Source: Halictus rubicundus (lineage: Eukaryota > Arthropoda > Insecta > Hymenoptera > Halictidae). From it: a DNA stretch of 64,000 nt. The translations under genes and the position numbers were made by a program. The notes under the pieces were generated by a model. That model was not told the origin of the DNA and made no database searches. It worked only from the letters and a program-made list of their open reading frames with translations. The DNA lies in the NCBI RefSeq assembly GCF_050948215.1, contig NC_135150.1:23043943-23107942 (forward strand). The letters run 5' to 3'. Each line of letters opens with the position of its first letter. Position 1 is the stretch's first letter. This document shows, piece by piece, positions 57,808 through 64,000 of this stretch.

Positions 57808-59895
57808 TGATAAAATCGAAATAATCGCGTGAGCTAGGAAAGATTATAGGGGGTTGAAGGCTCGCAGAAAACGAAGGTGTGAATTGGCGAGGGCGAAAAA
57901 ATTCTTGAAAAATGGGCCAAGGGCGAGAAGACCTAAAAACGGAGATAATTGTGCGAATCGCCGAAGATTATCGGAACGTTCTTTCGATGCTTGGTGTTTA
58001 GGGGTTGTTACTGCGCCAGTCGGAGTCAATCGGGTGGCAAAGATTTATTTCGCCGCGACAAGACCGTCGAGAACGAACAGCTCGGATGCTATTTTCGTCG
58101 AGCGTGGGGGAATCGTTCGAGGAGAAAGATGGAAAGGCAGCGGGAAAGAGAGCGAGATCGGTTGTCTCGAATGCATTCGTAATTCAGCCGATCGACGTGA
58201 AAAGGAACGTCCGATACGTTCGATCGAGCCCGAAAAAAAAAGAGGACACGTCCCTCAGACAGCCTGTAATATCCGTCACTCTTCGTATCTCGCCGCATTT
58301 TATAATGCGACCCCGGCAACCTTTTCAGCCTATATTCGTCCGGCATTTTTCGTCCGATAGAAAATGTCGAAGGAGTCGAAACCCGAAAGCATCGAAACTC
58401 CCGTTAGACCCTCTAAATGCGGTCTGCCCTTTGACCGAGGGGCTACATGTTGCCCAGAAAACGAGGAAATAGCGTGATTTTACACGTTCCATCGAGGAGG
58501 GTTCTCCTCAAAGTCCTCAATTTTTGTATTGTCGCGCAGAAAATACGGAAAAAGGATCCTCGCTCCTTGATACCCTGTTGACCTGCTCTCGACGTTCAAT
58601 TTCATTAAAATTGAATTGCGTGATCTGACCATCTATATTACATCTGCTACTGATTGTACAATTGTAAACTTACTGGGAAATCGATACGTTAGTTTCAACT
58701 TAATCGTACTTCTAATTATTACCTTATTAGATTTCTATTTTTTGTTTTCTAATTATATCATAAAATTCTTACGAATATCCCCGCTGAGAAATAAAGTAAA
58801 CCTTTTTCACGCGTCACTATGAACAAGCATTTTCCCGTAGAATCGTAACGATTGAAGATTGAACAAAATTCCTCCGTCACATTTTTCGAACATTTTGCGA
58901 AAACGATCCATCGCGTTGGCATTTGAATTTTCGAAAGATTCTAGAAACAGGCTAACGCGTTGAACGAACGATCCAGGAGGGTTACTTTCGAAAATTCGGT
59001 CCGATTGCCTCGTGAGGTGCACGGGACCGTGTACGCTGCGAAGAACCCGAAGACTGACAATATTATGCTTAAAGTTAATTTCTAAAAGGGACTGTTGCCG
59101 GCAGAGCTCCATCTTAACTTCAACTTCTCCCTCGAACGAACTTCGCCAGACGGCGGCGAGGCAGTTTGTGCTTCTCGAGTAGTAAAATAACGACTCGGAG
59201 GCGGACCTTTCGTAGAAGGTAACGCGATTAAACACGATCAAATTGAAAGGAGAGGAGGATCTCGTCCTTTGAATCCGCTTGGCCCGGCGCGTGCTGGCCC
59301 CGGAGAGGAAGATCTCATTTCAACCAGCTTTGAAACTCGCTGACACTTTCTCCGCGACAGAGACAATTAATATAACCCGACACGTTTTTTAATTTCGAAT
59401 CCAGCCGGCGCGACGTGATCGACGGTTCCGAACAGAAATTCTTCGAAATCGTCCCGTCATCCTAACCGCCGATATCCTGACCTTCTTTCGCGGCTCTTGC
59501 ACCTGACGTCCCAGTCATTCCGTTCGATTGCACTCCTGATAGAGGCGAGCCCCGGTTTTGCGACGTTCTTTCACGGATTAGTCGACAAGTATTAAAATGA
59601 AGTCGAGTTATGCCGACGAAAATCGCTGAAAAATGTGAAGCATACTGCGGAATCGACAGAGCAGAAGTTGGAGACATATCAACCCATCAAAAGTTACCAA
59701 ATGTATATGTGAAAAGTTAAATCCAATTGGAAAAATTAATTATTGTTCTGATCAGTTGAAAAACTATCCCCATTTGGAGATGGCGGCGCTCGGAGTATAC
59801 ATTTAGTTCTTTTTATGTCACTCCTCAGTGCAATCCATGTGCATGATCCGAAATGCGGATCATATAATGGGTTAACAGCTTATTCCACGAATCCA

Positions 59896-60500
59896 CGGTT
59901 AAACTTCACCTTGACAACCCAGAAATTTTTAACTTTTTACTATGTAATCCTGTACATCTTGTCGAGGAAACGCAAAAAATCGAAATTTGAAGGCGAGGAA
60001 TACACTGGTTCGAAAATTATGCGGGTTTAAAGTTGAGCGAATTTAACACGTTCAGCGCGGAGCTTGTATCTATGGACTTTCCCTTCACGCTGCAAGTAAC
60101 TGCAAGTTTGTCTCTAAACAGAAGTCACCTCTAGGTCCTCATGGACCGACGCCGCCTGAACGGAAAGTTTGATGTTGGTCCCCTGGGACCAACGTAGCTC
60201 TTAGCATATTAATCGTTTTTGACAAGTGTAGGGGTGCCGCCATGTTGGTGTGTGTTCGGCATTGCGCGTCGCTTGATGAGCGGAACCGCTGGATGGTTAC
60301 GCAAGTACGCGCTGATGTCGATACCGTACATTTGCAAGCGTGGTCGTAAGTGTATTCGCTCAGCTATAAACACGCATAACCTTTAAACCAGTGAATTCCT
60401 CGCTTTAAAACTTCGATTTTTCGTATCTTCTCGTTAAGATGTACAGGATTACACAGTAAAAAGTTAAAAATTTCTGGGTTGCTAAGGTGAAGTTAAGCCG
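59896..60500. mobile_element. Foldback element with about 148-bp inverted arms
   Basis: Arms 59896-60043 and 60354-60500 are inverted copies: ACAACCCAGAAATTTTTAAC against GTTAAAAATTTCTGGGTTGC and CTGTACATCTT against AAGATGTACAG, through GTTGAGCGAAT near the centre. The loop holds a CCGCCATGTTGGTGTG block shared with 50815. No open frame of note. Confidence 0.82.
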
Positions 60501-61122
60501 AGTTCACTACATTACGAGCCATCAAAGTTTTGTACGAATACGATGATGAACACGCTGCTGCCGACGCTACACAAAACACGCATCAGGTATCCTTGATGCA
60601 GTGTTGCATAATGTTAGCGAACTTCCCGGGACGTTATCGTTTACGTTCGCTGCGACGTCGAAGAGTCTTCCCCGATTTTCGCGACCATGAGGATCAAGTA
60701 GACGCCGCAGCCCGACTTCGCATTAGAGGAAAGGTTAGTTGCGCCGAGTTAGAGCAGCCGGAGATCTCCGCGAAGCAATCCCGACCCGATATCAAAGCCC
60801 GCGAATTAATTAATCGCAGGTAGGTTTACAGAACGCTGCTGGATGCACAGGACCGACTACACACGCGCGTATCTCTCTCGTTACCGAAAGATTATGCCGG
60901 ATATCCGGCGAGGCGTGCGCCGACCGTAATAATAAGATTAATTTGCGAGCGGAAACGCGAGGTTCTCTCACGGCAATCATAGTAACGACTGCCGTCGAGA
61001 AACAATTGGAATCCTAGCGTTCGCGTTGTCGCCTCGACTTTTACCTCCGCTCGATTCCTCGACTTTCCCGCCGACGGAAATTGTTTCGAAGCGGTCACCC
61101 TGCGAAATGGGACTGTAATTAA

Positions 61123-61585
61123 CACTTTGACTGCCAAACTAGAAACCTCAAAAATTCCATAAGATCAAAGTAGGTTATTTAACTCATTATTTTCAGTCAG
61201 GCGCAATATGAGTAAGAACAGGATCGAGCGCATTGTGCGTGACAGGCCACTTTTACAAAAACACATATTTTACTCGAATAAAAACATGTTTATTATTCTA
61301 TTTGCTTACAACATTGGCGAAAGCAATTTCTGAGCATTTATCACAATAAAAAGACAAAACAACAAACATTGGCTGTGCCCGTTAGATCAGTTGCGACCGA
61401 CGGAGGGTTGATGAAATAAAAATTGAAAAAATTAAATATATGATATTTTGTAGACCTCCAACTTTCTTGCGTTTTACAGATCCTAATCAAATTTGGTACG
61501 ATGAATATATTAGCGTAAAAATTCATTTTAGAGCCTGGACAAATAATTCCGTCACCCACATATGGGTGACATGGCAGCCAACGTG
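61123..61585. mobile_element. TTAA family 2 element, interrupted
   Basis: TTAA at 61119-61122 and 61586-61589. Ends CACTTTGACTGCCAAACTAG and GGCAGCCAACGTG match 51271-51505. About 225 bp of foreign sequence (about 61185-61410) sits in the middle. Confidence 0.75.
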
Positions 61586-61603
61586 TTAAATGTATCAAGC
61601 GAG

Positions 61604-62261
61604 AAGAAACGCTATCGGCCACCCGTATGCTTTTGTTAAGTGTACCGGTACGTGATCCATTCTACAGGGTGTATAAAAAGTAATGAACATCCGTCATAGG
61701 GATGAATCTACACCTCTGGATCGGTGGACATTTGTCAAAGAAACTTGCCGCAAAATTGTTTATAATAAAGAAAATGGTTCTTGAAGCTTTTCTACATCAA
61801 CACCTTCTATACATCGAGAAAAGAAAAAGTGTGAAAGGAGCCATATGTCGCAAACAAATAGTTGTCGAGATACAAGTCGTTAAAGTTTTTGCAAAATTTG
61901 ATTGTGTGGAGTTATACGTATAGACAAAAGCCTACAACTACAGTTCACCTGACCGTATCGATGAGACGGAACATAATCGTGTGCGTGCCTCGAGACAAAT
62001 GAAGTTTAATTGTCACCCTGCCCATTCGGATTATAAATTTGAAGTTGCAAAACATGAAAAAAAACTTTGTATCCAATGTTATACATACGAATACTAAGCC
62101 TACATTATAAAATACTAATGTAAAGCACACTTACAAATTTTTCAGAATCAGCTGTTCCATCGGATCCACAGCACACTATTATTAACTTTTATAGACCCTG
62201 TACAATGGATCACTTACCGGTACACTTAACAAAAGCATACGGGTGGCCGATAGCGTTTCTT
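61604..62261. mobile_element. Long inverted repeat with about 75-bp near-identical arms
   Basis: Arms 61604-61681 and 62187-62261 differ at only about three or four positions; both contain CGCTATCGGCCACCCGTATG and an ACAGGGT block near the inner edge. The 505-bp interior has a short open frame (61702-61923, plus) without a known domain. The left arm begins about 15 bp after the family 2 element ends. Confidence 0.8.
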
Positions 62262-62799
62262 TTCTGCCCCACCCTGTATATTTATGACAAAAATTAGTAG
62301 ATAAAATTTCAAAAAGTAGATAAATTTAACCAAATTAATTTCTGTTCTCTAAATTTCGTCCTTTAGTAGTATAAAATGTATTTAGTATTTCGAGGTTTCT
62401 AGATGTCCAAGGTGTGTAGTTAACGTCAAACAGATCTCGAGACATTAGTGTACGCTTTCAGAGACATTTCCGTACGGTAAACTCGCGGAGAATACTCGAG
62501 GAAGTTCCCTCGCATTTTCATTTTGTCGGTCAGCGTTCGGGCGTTATGGAGGAAAAGTGGAGGAAAAATTGAAGGAAAGACGTACGAGACGGCGTCGCAG
62601 GGAAACGGAGATCTATTCGAATATACTCTTTTCAACCGTGAAAGCAAGAAATATAAAATCCCCATTTCATTGTCCACTTTGACCACTTGAGACCGGCGAT
62701 TTAAAATTCTACATTCGCAAATTCTTGTATCAAGATGGACAATCCCAGAGTAAATACGCTCACTTCAACGCGTTTAATTTCTATCAGACATCGAACGCT

Positions 62800-63545
62800 T
62801 AAAATTGCAAAAGATTCTAAATTCAACTGTTCCGTTTGACCACTTGAAATTGGCAATTTAATTTTCTACATTTGCTAATTTTTGCAGAAAGGTGAACAGT
62901 AATAATGTAAGTAATCCATCTCGCCCAGTTTAAGTTGCTAATTTAATTTTCTACATTTGCTAACTTTTGCAGAAAGGTGAACAGTACTAAAAAAAAAATA
63001 ATCCATCTCGCCCACTTTAAGTTGCTAATTTAATTTTCTACATTTGCTAACTTTTGCAGAAAGGTGAACAGTACTAAAAAAAAAATAGTCCATCTCGCCC
63101 ACTTTAAGTTGCTAATTTAATTTTCTACATTTGCTAACTTTTGCAGAAAGGTGAACAGTACTAAAATAAATAGTCCATCTCGCCCGCTTTAAGTTGCTAA
63201 TTTCATTTCCTACATTTGCTAATTTTTGCAGAAAGGTGAACAGTACTAAAAAAAATAGTCCATTTCGCCCACTTTAAATTCCGAATTTAATTTTCCACAT
63301 TTGCTAATTTTTTCAGAAAGATGAAAAGTACTAATATAAGTAGTCCATTTCGCCCACTTTAAGTTGCTAATTTGATTTTCTACATTTGCTAACTTTTGCA
63401 GAAAGGTGAACAGCACTAAAATAAATAGTCAATTTCGCCCACTTTAAGTTCATAATTTAATTTTCTACATTTGCTAATTTTGGCAGAAAGGTGAACAGCA
63501 CTCAAATAAATAGTGCATTTCGCCCACTTTAAATTGCTGATTTAA
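62800..63545. repeat. Tandem array, 85-87 bp unit, eight copies
   Basis: (G/T)CAGAAAG(G/A)TGAA(C/A)AG recurs at 62884, 62969, 63056, 63143, 63228, 63313, 63398 and 63483. Each unit also carries TCTACATTTGCTAA and CGCCCACTTTAAGTT variants. Central units are almost identical, outer ones more diverged. Confidence 0.93.
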
Positions 63546-64000
63546 TTTCTATCAGTTACTGCAAACTCAAAATTTTGGGGGAATATAACTTGTCCAGTTG
63601 AATTATTCGAAACGACCAATTTCAGGTACTTTTTGCGAACGGGATCGTCTAGAATGAATAGAAGAGGAACGGCGAACGTGCGCTCTATGGTCGAACGATA
63701 TCGAACCACAAACATCTTTCACTTCGATGTGTTTGCCGTCGTATCGGAGGGTTGAATAGCCATCGATGCTAAACGCAATATCGTTAATCTACTTGTACTC
63801 GATTCACTTGAGCGTTACACGTAAAATCGCTCGTTAACCGAACAGAAGTGGTCGAGTCTAGCTCGCGCGAGTCGATTCGACGGGCCGCGATCGGTTCGCA
63901 ATACATAATTTCCCCTTTTCAATGGGCGGAACGACGCCCAGAAATAAACTAGGGAATATCTCAGCGGCCCGACGCGACAGTTACCAACGATTTTCGATGG

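Larger units (their letters stand above)
43045..64000. other. Upstream flank or 5' intron: no coding exon recognised
   Basis: 21 kb upstream of the ATG exon. An untranslated Corin exon and promoter should lie here or beyond the window. CpG-rich stretches (43080-43260, 44200-44500, 48000-48480, 57840-58450, 58880-59700) are candidates, but no TATA box, initiator or donor could be tied to the gene. Open frames of 100-168 codons occur in the GC-rich stretches and show no known domain. Individual repeats are listed separately. Confidence 0.55.

Noticed and set aside
57854..58472. Overlapping open frames of 168 and 155 codons in two plus-strand frames
   Set aside because: CpG-rich DNA lowers stop frequency in several frames at once; composition is arginine/serine-rich without a domain.
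60530..60823. 97-codon plus-strand open frame next to the foldback element
   Set aside because: Some acidic/basic pattern and a possible internal donor, but no recognised domain or second exon.
62800..63545. Regular repeat array that could suggest CRISPR
   Set aside because: Units are contiguous 85-87 bp tandem copies with no unique spacers, in a eukaryotic genome.

Overview
This 64 kb window is animal genomic DNA, most likely from a hymenopteran insect (bee, ant or wasp). The reasons are: introns with GT/AG borders, one gene spread over about 36 kb, AT-rich non-coding DNA with CpG-rich patches, many short inverted-repeat transposons, (GA)n microsatellites, and a broken non-LTR retrotransposon of a type I associate with ants and bees. 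The species cannot be named from sequence alone.

The window holds one clearly supported protein-coding gene, on the minus strand. It has 18 coding exons between 43036 (ATG) and 6555 (stop). All exon joins keep phase and the lengths sum to 3417 nt, giving 1138 residues plus a stop. The protein is a type II membrane serine protease: a long cytoplasmic N-terminus (about 480 aa, proline-rich then coiled-coil-like), one membrane segment (about 482-503), a Frizzled cysteine-rich domain, two LDL-receptor class A modules, a scavenger-receptor cysteine-rich domain, and a trypsin domain with an intact His/Asp/Ser triad. This order identifies an insect Corin (atrial natriuretic peptide-converting enzyme-like). 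The exon with the ATG follows a good splice acceptor, so at least one further 5' exon should lie upstream, at higher coordinates; I could not place it.

Region by region: 1-6554 is downstream of the gene, with dispersed repeats and hairpins and no supported gene. 6555-9833 is compact and carries the trypsin, SRCR and LDLa exons. 9834-22456 has the Frizzled and membrane exons separated by long introns. 22457-43044 has the exons for the cytoplasmic tail, with transposons and tandem repeats in the introns. 43045-64000 is the 5' flank or an undetected long first intron; it is full of inverted-repeat elements and microsatellites, and no coding exon was recognised there.

The non-coding DNA is more varied than the gene content. 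There are at least three families of short elements bounded by TTAA (piggyBac-like), an element with hAT-like ends and a 7-bp target duplication, a TA-flanked mariner-like element, several elements with long inverted arms, a 125-bp tandem array interrupted by a non-LTR retrotransposon 3' end, and an 85-87 bp array near the right edge. In the gene, the most notable point is a 16-residue EELQ motif present three times in the cytoplasmic tail, each time in a different exon. All exon borders are manual calls from splice consensus, phase and protein continuity; no database search was possible.
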